A stretch of 64,000 bases of DNA from assembly GCA_022750055.1 (NCBI GenBank), contig JAKIWL010000003.1, forward strand, positions 119,300 to 183,299. Reading direction: 5' to 3'. Positions 8,059 to 15,879 of this stretch are shown here, piece after piece (position 1 is the first letter of the stretch; every line of letters starts with the position of its first letter). The DNA comes from Thermoplasmata archaeon. Lineage in GTDB: Archaea; Thermoplasmatota; Thermoplasmata; Lutacidiplasmatales; UBA184. Both the position numbers and the translations under genes were made by a program. The notes under the pieces are model-generated. The model was not told the origin of the DNA and ran no database searches. It saw only the letters and a list, made by a program, of their open reading frames with translations.

Positions 8059-9409
8059 AGGGTCGGTTCGAGCCGTCACCCGCGGGCATGGCCCCGGCCT
8101 TCAGGAACTCCCGAAGGAGGACGGTCGCATAACTTCCCTTAGGGAGGGAGAACCCAACCCAGATCCCCAACTTGTGTCCGTCCGGGTGTTCGGCTGCCTC
8201 TTCCCCGCGGAACGATATCGGTGGAAGTGACACGAGCGCGGGTCGCCACGAACCGGCGCTCGCTAGCTCCGGCGTTTTGGGCAACTGGAAATCGCGCGGC
8301 GCGACGCCCTCTGCGGTTAGGATGCCTTCGAGGAGGCGGCCGACCGGCCCCGTCTCAGAGACGGTCTCGTAGCCCACCAGGGGTCCCGCCACGACCGCGC
8401 GACCCCGCGCCACCATATCGCGACACTCGGGGCGATTGTCGGCGGAGACCGGGATCGGGTCAAGGGTGCGCACCGTCCCATCCGGTCCTCGACGCAGCAG
8501 TCGGTCCCCCGCCTCGGGGGTATCGAGTGGTATTCCCGCCGCCCACCGCTCGCTGAGCCAGCGGTTGAACAGGAGGGCCTGGTAGGCGTGAACGAACAGT
8601 TTCCGGAGCTCTCGGGACAGCGATCCGAGCGCGCGCTCGGGAGAGTGCCCACGGGTCAGGTGGTCGAGCAGTCGCTTCTCGAACTGGAACGAAGGCGGAA
8701 AATCGCGCTGAGCGCGGGCCGCGTCGTGATCGAGGGCGTATTGCCTCCTCGCCGCCGCACCCAGGGTATCGGCGTCGCCGGTGAGGTAGGTCAGGTAGGT
8801 CTCCACGGCCGCCGCGGGATCTCCGCGAACCAGGTCGCGGCCGACGAGGTGCGTCACGGGTCGTACCTCGCCAAAGCGCTGGAGGCCGAAGAAGTTGGCA
8901 AACCCTCCGATCGCCCTCAGTTCGTCGCGGCAACGTTCGAAACGGCCCACGACAGGTTCGGGCGGTTCGCCCAGATCCGATATCCGGACCGCGAAGGTGT
9001 TACCGTAGTGGTGGCCCAGGACGACCCCATCCCGCGCTCGGTACGATTCGAGGACGGTCACATCCGGAAGTCCGAGCTCCCGATCCGGCGGTTGTCCCCG
9101 ATAGGAGAACAGCCGTTCGGAGACCGCGCGTCGGTCCTTCGTTCCCGCCCAGGAGATCGCGTGGGGGGCCAAACCGAGTCGCGAGGCGATCCTCTGCGCG
9201 AGTTCGTGCTGCTCCCAATCCCGCGAGCGGACCCGCAGAACGGCGTACTGACCGCGCGGGTCCGGAAGTGGATACGACGAGATCTCCTGCACCTCGAAAT
9301 CCTCGGCCGTGGCCTTGATCCGACCCGGAACGGGCGGGGAGTTCGTCGCGTAGAACCCGAGACCGACGTCCCGTTCCCCGGAGGGCGGATTCCATCGCGG
9401 AGGTTCCAC
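8054..9409 (-). CDS. truD: tRNA pseudouridine(13) synthase TruD
   Basis: This enzyme isomerises uridine 13 (or position 35 in some tRNAs) of tRNA. The catalytic Asp lies in WAGTKDRRAV (Asp92), and the N-terminal motif EDFEVQEI is diagnostic. NFFGLQRFG and the GxxLP-like C-terminal core (ELPKTPELA region) are also present. At 451 residues it has the archaeal/eukaryotic (Pus7-like) length with the inserted domain. Translation starts at a GTG that lies close to an AT-rich divergent promoter shared with the gene at 9469. Confidence 0.93.
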   Translation of the reverse strand: MEPPRWNPPSGERDVGLGFYATNSPPVPGRIKATAEDFEVQEISSYPLPDPRGQYAVLRVRSRDWEQHELAQRIASRLGLAPHAISWAGTKDRRAVSERLFSYRGQPPDRELGLPDVTVLESYRARDGVVLGHHYGNTFAVRISDLGEPPEPVVGRFERCRDELRAIGGFANFFGLQRFGEVRPVTHLVGRDLVRGDPAAAVETYLTYLTGDADTLGAAARRQYALDHDAARAQRDFPPSFQFEKRLLDHLTRGHSPERALGSLSRELRKLFVHAYQALLFNRWLSERWAAGIPLDTPEAGDRLLRRGPDGTVRTLDPIPVSADNRPECRDMVARGRAVVAGPLVGYETVSETGPVGRLLEGILTAEGVAPRDFQLPKTPELASAGSWRPALVSLPPISFRGEEAAEHPDGHKLGIWVGFSLPKGSYATVLLREFLKAGAMPAGDGSNRPF

Positions 9410-9431
9410 GAGTCAGCGGAACGGCGGGTCC

Positions 9432-9449
9432 GCTAAACCTATTCGATAG
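9432..9449. promoter_or_regulatory. compact divergent promoter between truD and the 9469 gene
   Basis: The AT-rich stretch GCTAAACCTATTCGATAG sits in the 59 bases between two divergent starts. Minus-strand GTTTAG and plus-strand CCTATTCG/CGATAG lie 20-30 bases from the respective GTG (9409) and ATG (9469), so both transcripts could be leaderless. Confidence 0.4.
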
Positions 9450-9468
9450 GCCCACCTCTCCCCGCCCG

Positions 9469-9945
9469 ATGATCCGGGCGGTCGCGAGGGTGCTCAAGAA
9501 CATCATCGAGATCGAGGTCGGACCGGAGACCTGGCTTGCGCGCCCGGTCCCTTCGATGAGCGCCCCGATCGCCCGTCAGCTCTCCTCGCTCTTCTCGACG
9601 GTCTACGAAACGTTCCGCCCGGCAGACTCCGGAGCGATCCATTCGACCGTATCCTACCACGCCAAGAAGGACGAGATCATGGTCCAAATGGGCGAGACCA
9701 AATGGCGGACCCGCTCGTCCGCCTTCGGACCCCTGATCTTCGACTACGCCGGCCTCACCTACGAGATCCACGAGAAGCTCACGGGAAAGTTCGCGATCTT
9801 CCAGGACCAGCAAATGGTCGCCTCGGGGCAGCTCGGTTTTCGCTCGTGCTCGATGGCCGACTACTCTCCCGATCTGGAGCCCTTCTTGGCGAACCTCGCC
9901 CTCGGATACTTGATCCGGACGCTCTTCTGGGAGATGTTCCGGTAG
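9469..9945 (+). CDS. conserved-looking protein of unknown function, possibly tubby/LURP-like fold
   Basis: This 158-residue protein has no motif I can name. Its middle alternates short beta-like stretches around YEIHEKLTGKFAIFQDQQ, and a hydrophobic helix closes the chain (FLANLALGYLIRTLFW). That pattern of beta strands capped by a hydrophobic helix recalls tubby/LURP-one-like proteins, but this is only a structural guess. No signal peptide or clear membrane segment precedes it. It is divergent from truD and about 190 bases upstream of a KaiC-like gene on the same strand. Confidence 0.7.
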   Translation: MIRAVARVLKNIIEIEVGPETWLARPVPSMSAPIARQLSSLFSTVYETFRPADSGAIHSTVSYHAKKDEIMVQMGETKWRTRSSAFGPLIFDYAGLTYEIHEKLTGKFAIFQDQQMVASGQLGFRSCSMADYSPDLEPFLANLALGYLIRTLFWEMFR

Positions 9946-10136
9946 CCCGGGTCGGGGCGGGCGGACCGTGCAACGGGGGCTCGCGTTCCGAGAACTCGGG
10001 CTGGACAGCCGGACGAATGCGGGACGGGTTCCCAACCGGTGCCCCGGAGGACCGGGGGATACGGGTCTCGTACCAAACCGCGTTTTCCGTCGAGATTTCG
10101 ACGACTCTATGAACCCGAGGGTGGCTCGCTTTTCTC

Positions 10137-10937
10137 ATGCCCGCACGATCCGAGTCAAGGCCCAGGACCGTCCGATGGACCCCTATCCCAGACCCCCCCG
10201 ACCGGTTCTCCACGGGGATCCCCGAGTTCGACCGCCTCCTGAGCGGGGGGTTTCCCCGTGGTGGCATGGCCCTCTTTCAGTTCGATGAGACGGTGACTCC
10301 AAGCGATCGGGAACTGTTGATGACCCCGACCCTGCTCAACTTCCTCGGTCAGTCGAACGGAATCATGGCCGTCCTGCCGGCGAGGGAATCGCCCCATGAG
10401 TTTCGTTCCCACCTCACCCGTTGGGTCACCCGACGGCTCTTCGACACCCGGGTCCGGGTCGTCTCGTATGTCGGGGAGGATTCGGAGGCCCCCTATGTCG
10501 TCGAGTTGAAGATCCGAGGGCCCCGGGCGATCTCTTCGAAGGAGAAGCGAGACAGCGCTCTGGCCATCAAGAGGTTGTCCCAGGCAGAGCGAGCGGTCCG
10601 AGGGGCCCGCTCAAGAATGTACCTGGAACTGATCGCCTTCGAGATCATGGACATGATCGCCGGCTCCGACACGGCCTCGAGAATGTTCTTCTTTGCGATC
10701 AAGCGGATTCGCCAGGTCGGAAACCTGTGCATTGGGATCCTCCGTCCCGGACTCGGCTGTGCGGACGCCGTTCGAGGAATGGCGGACCTCGAGTTCGCGG
10801 TGCACCGCGATGAGGTCGGTCTGACCCTCCGCGGGATTCGGCCTCCCTTCGCCAGCCACCGGGTCCTGCCCGATCCCCGGCGAGGGGTCCCGTGGGTCTC
10901 CTTGATGCCGATCCCGTCAAAACCGGGCCCCACCTAA
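10137..10937 (+). CDS. P-loop-less KaiC/GvpD-like protein
   Basis: This 266-residue protein begins with a KaiC-type opening (STGIPEFDRLLSGGFPRGGMAL), but the P-loop position reads FDETVTPSDRE with no Gly-Lys-Thr. The rest keeps the RecA-like alternation of strands and helices, for example MYLELIAFEIMDMIAG where a Walker B strand is expected. It is likely an inactive member of the KaiC-like family that could bind or regulate an active partner. An upstream CTATGAAC stretch about 28 bases before the ATG may be its box A. Confidence 0.75.
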   Translation: MPARSESRPRTVRWTPIPDPPDRFSTGIPEFDRLLSGGFPRGGMALFQFDETVTPSDRELLMTPTLLNFLGQSNGIMAVLPARESPHEFRSHLTRWVTRRLFDTRVRVVSYVGEDSEAPYVVELKIRGPRAISSKEKRDSALAIKRLSQAERAVRGARSRMYLELIAFEIMDMIAGSDTASRMFFFAIKRIRQVGNLCIGILRPGLGCADAVRGMADLEFAVHRDEVGLTLRGIRPPFASHRVLPDPRRGVPWVSLMPIPSKPGPT

Positions 10938-11116
10938 CTTCTGGACTCCCTGACCGGTGGGGCGGGCGACCCGAACGGGGACGGCCTTCCGAGGCCGTTG
11001 CGATGGAGGCCGCCGCCACCTGGGCCAAGGACCGGCAACCCACCTCACCCCTAGGGAACGTTGCGCTGGGGCGAATCCTCATTGCGCCCCGGCCCTCATC
11101 GCAGAGGGGAGGCAGG

Positions 11117-12280
11117 GTGTCCGTCCTTTGCGAGGTGATCTGGGATCCGGCGTTCCAATCCTACGACTTCGGACCTGGGCGGTGGTCCCGAGGCGGACCG
11201 AGATCGCTCTCGGTCGAGCTCATGGAACGAGCTGGGTTGTTCTCCGATCCGTCGCGCGCTCGCTGGAGGCACCGCGTGCGCCCGGCGAGTCGCCTGGAAC
11301 TACGGCGATTTCATGACCGACGATACCTCGACCTGGTTGAGAAGTTCAGCGCCCAGTCGGGGCGCATGTTCCTTGATTCGGGAGACACGCCCTCGTTCCC
11401 GGGGTGCGGCGCAGCCGCGAGCCGGATCGTGGGGGGTGCGATCGCTTCTCTCGAATCCGTTAGGGTGGGCCGTGCCCGTCGGGCGTTCCATCCTGCGGGC
11501 GGGCTGCACCACGCTCACCGAAGCCGAGCCGCAGGCTTTTGCATCTTCAACGACGTGGGGGTCGCACTCGCCCTTGCGACTGGCCCGGGCGGTGCCTACC
11601 GTCGAGTCGCGTACGTGGACATCGACGCGCACCACGGGGACGGCGTCATGTACGGCTTCTTCGATTCCGGACGGGTCCTCGATATCGATTTTCACCAGGA
11701 CGGGCGAACGCTCTTTCCCGGCACCGGTGCGGTCGAGGAGACGGGTCAGGGGGACGGAGCGGGGCTCAAGGCGAACGTCCCCCTTCCCCCCGGGACGGGA
11801 GACCGAGGCTTCGCCTCGGCCTTCTTGCGCGTGGTCCCGACCCTGCTCCGATCCTACCGACCCGAGATCATCGTGCTCCAGCACGGGGTCGACGGGCATT
11901 TCGGCGATCCTTTGGCGCGCCTACGTTACAGCGCTTCAAGCTTCTCGCTAGCCGTCGGGACCCTGATGGCGCTCGCCGAGGAGCTTTGCCAGGGTCGGCT
12001 CATCGTGACCGGGGGCGGAGGGTACAATCCCCGGAACGTTGCCCGGCTCCTGGCCGCATGCGGGTTCCTGCTGTCCGGTCAATACCCCCCCGAAGGAGCT
12101 CTCCCTGGGGCCTGGCGCGCACGTTTCGAGGTCGAAACTGGAGGGCGGGCTCCCGCGAACTGGCCGAATTTGCGTCCAGCCCCCGCGGGAGACCCGTCAC
12201 CCAGGGCCATCCGGAATGTCGTGCGCGCCCTCTCTGAGGAACTCGGGGTGAAGTTCCCGAGCGCTCGAACGGTGCGATGA
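11117..12280 (+). CDS. histone deacetylase / AcuC family amidohydrolase
   Basis: This is a zinc-dependent deacetylase of the arginase/HDAC fold. Active-site elements are all present: the tandem His in GGLHHA, zinc ligands in DIDAHHGDGV, a further Asp in QHGVDGHFGD, and the transition-state Tyr in GGGGYNP. The track start at 10892 overlaps the previous gene. I prefer the GTG at 11117 (VSVLCEVIWDPAF), which matches the usual N-terminus and follows a GGAGG-like site, giving 387 residues. The substrate could be acetylated protein lysines, including chromatin proteins or acetyl-CoA synthetase, or acetylpolyamines; the sequence does not decide. Confidence 0.88.
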   Translation: MSVLCEVIWDPAFQSYDFGPGRWSRGGPRSLSVELMERAGLFSDPSRARWRHRVRPASRLELRRFHDRRYLDLVEKFSAQSGRMFLDSGDTPSFPGCGAAASRIVGGAIASLESVRVGRARRAFHPAGGLHHAHRSRAAGFCIFNDVGVALALATGPGGAYRRVAYVDIDAHHGDGVMYGFFDSGRVLDIDFHQDGRTLFPGTGAVEETGQGDGAGLKANVPLPPGTGDRGFASAFLRVVPTLLRSYRPEIIVLQHGVDGHFGDPLARLRYSASSFSLAVGTLMALAEELCQGRLIVTGGGGYNPRNVARLLAACGFLLSGQYPPEGALPGAWRARFEVETGGRAPANWPNLRPAPAGDPSPRAIRNVVRALSEELGVKFPSARTVR

Positions 12281-12464
12281 GTCGGTTCGGTTGCAGGGTC
12301 TGGGAACGGCTTCGGACGTCACGAGGTCCGCAGCGGTTTTCCCCCGAGGGGGGGAACATAGCTCCCCCATCGGCCGACGGCGGTACCGTTTCGGCGGGCC
12401 GACGCTGTAATTACCTCGGACCCACTAGCGAGAGGTTCGGAGGGAGGGTCCTTCATAACGGGGT

Positions 12465-15014
12465 TTGAACCAACCGTTTCGGGACTCGCACCAAAACGTG
12501 AGAATACACTCCGCCGACTTGCGATTTCAGATGCGCCGACGGATGAGCCACTGGTCCCGACCCGGCCGGATTCGAATCGTCTCCGCCCGGGTCGCCCTGT
12601 CGGTCCTGTTCGCAGCAATGCTCGCCTTCTCCGTCTACGGAACGCTCTCTCCTCCTCCCCTTCGCTGTGGTCTACCGGGCTCGGTTGGCTGCTCGGGCGG
12701 ACTGCTCGGTCCGGCCCTGGTGCCGGCAAGCTCCGGCGAGCAGTGGTTCACCGTCACGCTGTTCGACTACGGGTTCTGGATCGTCGATTCGACAACGGGC
12801 GCCAATGAGTCGACGGCTTGGAACGTCTTCGAAGGGTGGACGGTCCACGTCAACGCCACCAGTCTGGCCCCCGACGCGGCGGTCGGTGGGACCGCCTACC
12901 ACGGCCTAGGTGTCGAGCTCAATCAGACCGGCCAGCAACTCCTTTCCCTGGCCGCGCCGGTCGGAGCTTGGACCCCTGGGAGCTTCGTGGCCCCTCTCGC
13001 CGAATACCATCACCAGCACATCTGGTGCACGATCCAATGCGGTCCGGGCCACGGCGGGCAACAGGCCTGGGTCCTGAACGTAATCCCTTCGGTCCCACTG
13101 CCGAAAGCCACGGCCACCTCGAACCTGACGTCCGGGCGAGCCCCGCTCGCCGTCACTTTCACGGGGACCCCGAGCGCAGGGACGCCGCCGTACAATACCA
13201 GTTGGGACTTCGGGGACGGAACCGCGATCGGATACGGCGTCAGCGCGGGCCACACGTACGCGTTAGGGGGTGCCTACGAGGCCCAATTCCGAGTGACCGA
13301 CGCGAAAGGGATGGGCGCGACCGCGAGCGTGGGTATCCTCGTCAACTCCTCCGACCCGCTTCGGGCGTCCGTTTCCGCCGCCCCGACCCTCGGGGCGGCG
13401 CCGTTCACGAGTACGCTCAGTCTGATCGTGCATGGTGGCGCGCCGCCGTACACGTACGCATGGTCCTTCGGGGACGGGAGCACGGGCTCGGCCGGGAACC
13501 ATACGAGTCACCTCTACGCCGCCCCCGGTGTGTATGCGGTCGTCGCCACGGTCACCGACTCGCACGCGAGCTCGGTGCGGATCCTGACGTCGATCATCGC
13601 CTCCCCTCCCCTCGGCTATTTCCCGGTGACCGTCATCGCAAACCCACCGAACGGGTCCGCCCCTATCATCATCCAGATGAGCGCGACGCCGCTGGGTGGA
13701 ACCGCCCCCTATCGGTACCTCTGGGTCTTCGGAGATGGCTCGACGGGATCCGGGGCGTCCTCGGCCCATCAATACAACCTCACCGGATCGTACGAGGTCA
13801 ACCTGTTCGTGAGCGACTCCGCCGGTCACGTCGGGTCGGCGGCGGTCAACCTCCCCCTCGTCGCAGCCTCGGGCGGGGGCGGCGGAGGCGACGAACGCCC
13901 CGCGGGCGGCCCCCTCGCCTCCCCGGCGGCTGTCAATGGAACGCTCACGATCTTTCCCCTGGCGACTCCCCGAGACGGTGGCTCGCCTCTTCTCGTCAAC
14001 GCCTCGGCGTCCATCGAGGCGGGTACCGGATTGGGAGAGACGATCAGCTGGAATTTCGGGGATGGCACGACAGGATCCGGGACTCAGGTCTCCCATCAGT
14101 TCGCTCGGGTGGGGGCCTACAATGTCACCGTCACGGCGACCGATTCCGGCGGGAACCAGGGTTCCAACCGGACGGTGGTTCGGGTGGAGCCGCTCAGCAT
14201 GACGCTCGTGGCGAACCGGTCGCTCGGTGACCCGCCCATCTCGGTGACGACGGCCGTCTCGATCGTCGGCGGCACGGGCCGGTTCGGCGTCGTCAGTTGG
14301 AATTGGGGGGACGGCAATACGTCCTTCGGCAACCTCGTGAACCGGACCTACGGTCCGAACGAGACCGGACCGATCGTGATCCGTGCTTCGACCACGGACT
14401 CGTTGGGGACCCTTGTGAATGCCTCGATCACGCTTCAGGTGAACCCCGTACTCGTGGCGACGGTCAACGTCCGCCACCCGTCGTCGGTACTCCCCCCGGT
14501 CAATGTGGACTTCACGCTGGACACCCGGGGCGGGAGCGGCTCGTACAACGCCCTGCCGTTATGGGACTTCGGAGACGGCACGAGTACTCGCAGTGGCAAT
14601 GTGACGAATCATTCCTACTCGAAGCTCGGCGACTATCGGATCGTGGTGCGGACCAACGACAGCCTCGGAAGCTCGGTGGTCGCGAGCGCATGGCTGAACC
14701 TCACGGTCGCCCCACCGACCCAGCCGGTGAAGTTGGGAGGGAAGCCACCGTGGTCGCTCACCGGCGTCTCGGATCCCAACCGTGCTGCGCTCATCCTGAT
14801 CGGCATCGTGGCGGCCACGGGCCTCCTACTCCTCCAGCAACGTCGACGCCGGTCCAAGGCAAAGCCGACGACTCGTCCGAACCCCCGTCCGGGACCCGGT
14901 GCGACCGCACGCTCGGCTTCGCCTCCGTCGGTCGCTCGGCCCGCCAGTCGGCCGGTGACGGCGATCGGGGCGAAACCTGGCGCAGTCCCGCCGCCGTCGA
15001 AGGCCGTGAAGTAG
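12465..15014 (+). CDS. exported PKD-repeat protein with CuA-like cupredoxin motif
   Basis: This large surface protein (849 residues from a TTG start; in-frame ATGs at 12531 and 12543 are alternatives) has an N-terminal signal/anchor (VALSVLFAAMLAFSVYG). A roughly 150-residue domain follows, ending in WCTIQCGPGHGGQ, then six PKD domains each with a FGDG or WGDG motif. A C-terminal membrane helix (ALILIGIVAATGLLLL) and a basic Pro-rich tail finish the chain. The Cys-x3-Cys-x3-His array (C188, C192, H196), with an upstream His at 146, matches the CuA site of cytochrome oxidase subunit II. The usual axial Met is replaced by Gln199. I infer a copper-binding electron-transfer domain on a cell-surface stalk. 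It heads a tight four-gene operon. Confidence 0.85.
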   Translation: MNQPFRDSHQNVRIHSADLRFQMRRRMSHWSRPGRIRIVSARVALSVLFAAMLAFSVYGTLSPPPLRCGLPGSVGCSGGLLGPALVPASSGEQWFTVTLFDYGFWIVDSTTGANESTAWNVFEGWTVHVNATSLAPDAAVGGTAYHGLGVELNQTGQQLLSLAAPVGAWTPGSFVAPLAEYHHQHIWCTIQCGPGHGGQQAWVLNVIPSVPLPKATATSNLTSGRAPLAVTFTGTPSAGTPPYNTSWDFGDGTAIGYGVSAGHTYALGGAYEAQFRVTDAKGMGATASVGILVNSSDPLRASVSAAPTLGAAPFTSTLSLIVHGGAPPYTYAWSFGDGSTGSAGNHTSHLYAAPGVYAVVATVTDSHASSVRILTSIIASPPLGYFPVTVIANPPNGSAPIIIQMSATPLGGTAPYRYLWVFGDGSTGSGASSAHQYNLTGSYEVNLFVSDSAGHVGSAAVNLPLVAASGGGGGGDERPAGGPLASPAAVNGTLTIFPLATPRDGGSPLLVNASASIEAGTGLGETISWNFGDGTTGSGTQVSHQFARVGAYNVTVTATDSGGNQGSNRTVVRVEPLSMTLVANRSLGDPPISVTTAVSIVGGTGRFGVVSWNWGDGNTSFGNLVNRTYGPNETGPIVIRASTTDSLGTLVNASITLQVNPVLVATVNVRHPSSVLPPVNVDFTLDTRGGSGSYNALPLWDFGDGTSTRSGNVTNHSYSKLGDYRIVVRTNDSLGSSVVASAWLNLTVAPPTQPVKLGGKPPWSLTGVSDPNRAALILIGIVAATGLLLLQQRRRRSKAKPTTRPNPRPGPGATARSASPPSVARPASRPVTAIGAKPGAVPPPSKAVK

Positions 15015-15024
15015 CGCACCGTCC

Positions 15025-15873
15025 ATGATCGGGTCGAGCGCTCAGGAACCCTCCCCACCCTCTCCGAACGAACCTGATCGCGCCGACCTCCCAGTGGTTC
15101 CGAGCGCACTCGGTCGTCGTGTCCTCCTGTACGAGTTCGTGGTGCTCGCCGAGTACTGGCTCGCCCCTACCTTGCTCGGCGTGACGAACTACGCCGGCAT
15201 TTGGTCGGACGTCGGTGTGCTCCTCTTCGTCCTCTTCGTCGGTTCGCTCGCGTGGTTCGTCCTTCGACCGCTCCGCCCCCACCTGAAGCGGGCTCTTCGA
15301 TCTCGCGAATCCCGTCTCGCCTTCCATGGTGTGTGGGCGGCCGCGCTCGCCGCGGCGCTGTTCGTGACGAATGTGTTTCAGATCAGCCGGCCGAGCGCGA
15401 TCGGCAGTTCGGTTCAACTCGGCGACACCACGGTCTACTCCCCGTTCGGGGCGTGGCCCAGCCTGACGGTCTACCTACCCAGGATCGGCCTGTTCGGAAC
15501 GTTCGATGTTGAGGTCCTCACCGTGCTCGGACTCATCTCCGTCCTCGGGTCGGCGGCGCTCCGCCTCGCGATCGACCGGAGGTCCACGACCTGCCCCGCT
15601 GTCCCGACCCGACCCTGGACCACGCGGGTCGCCACCGTCGCCGTCTGGTCGCCCCTTGGACTCATCACCGGATGCACGGCTTGTGCCCCTGCGTACCTCG
15701 CGATCCTCGGCCTCGTCGCGCCGGCGGCGTCGACCGGGCTCGCCTCGGTCCCGTTGGTCCCGTGGATCGGACTCGCTGGCCTTCTGTACCTGGGGAGCTT
15801 CGGTCTCGCCATCCATCTGATCCGGCGCGCGACGGGCCCGGCGCCCGAGTCGGTGGGGAACCCGGAGCCATAG
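15025..15873 (+). CDS. polytopic membrane protein with CxxC in a membrane segment
   Basis: This is a 282-residue protein with about six hydrophobic helices and no recognised family. A helix near residue 215 carries GLITGCTACAPAYLAIL, placing two cysteines in or at the edge of the membrane. That arrangement suits metal or disulfide chemistry. It starts 11 bases after the CuA-like gene and ends seven bases before the RnfD-like gene, so all are co-transcribed. The similar cysteine-rich helix in the last gene of the operon (ACCCTSC) suggests the two are related or act on the same cofactor. Confidence 0.8.
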   Translation: MIGSSAQEPSPPSPNEPDRADLPVVPSALGRRVLLYEFVVLAEYWLAPTLLGVTNYAGIWSDVGVLLFVLFVGSLAWFVLRPLRPHLKRALRSRESRLAFHGVWAAALAAALFVTNVFQISRPSAIGSSVQLGDTTVYSPFGAWPSLTVYLPRIGLFGTFDVEVLTVLGLISVLGSAALRLAIDRRSTTCPAVPTRPWTTRVATVAVWSPLGLITGCTACAPAYLAILGLVAPAASTGLASVPLVPWIGLAGLLYLGSFGLAIHLIRRATGPAPESVGNPEP

Positions 15874-15879
15874 GGTCGG

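Noticed and set aside
10892-11116. N-terminal extension of the deacetylase to 10892
   Set aside because: The extension overlaps the preceding gene and does not resemble HDAC N-termini; the GTG at 11117 matches the family start and follows a ribosome-binding-like GGAGG.
12818-14477. Long ORFs in other frames of the PKD gene
   Set aside because: The PKD frame has six FGDG/WGDG motifs and the CuA-like motif; the others are repeats of codon-bias artefacts.
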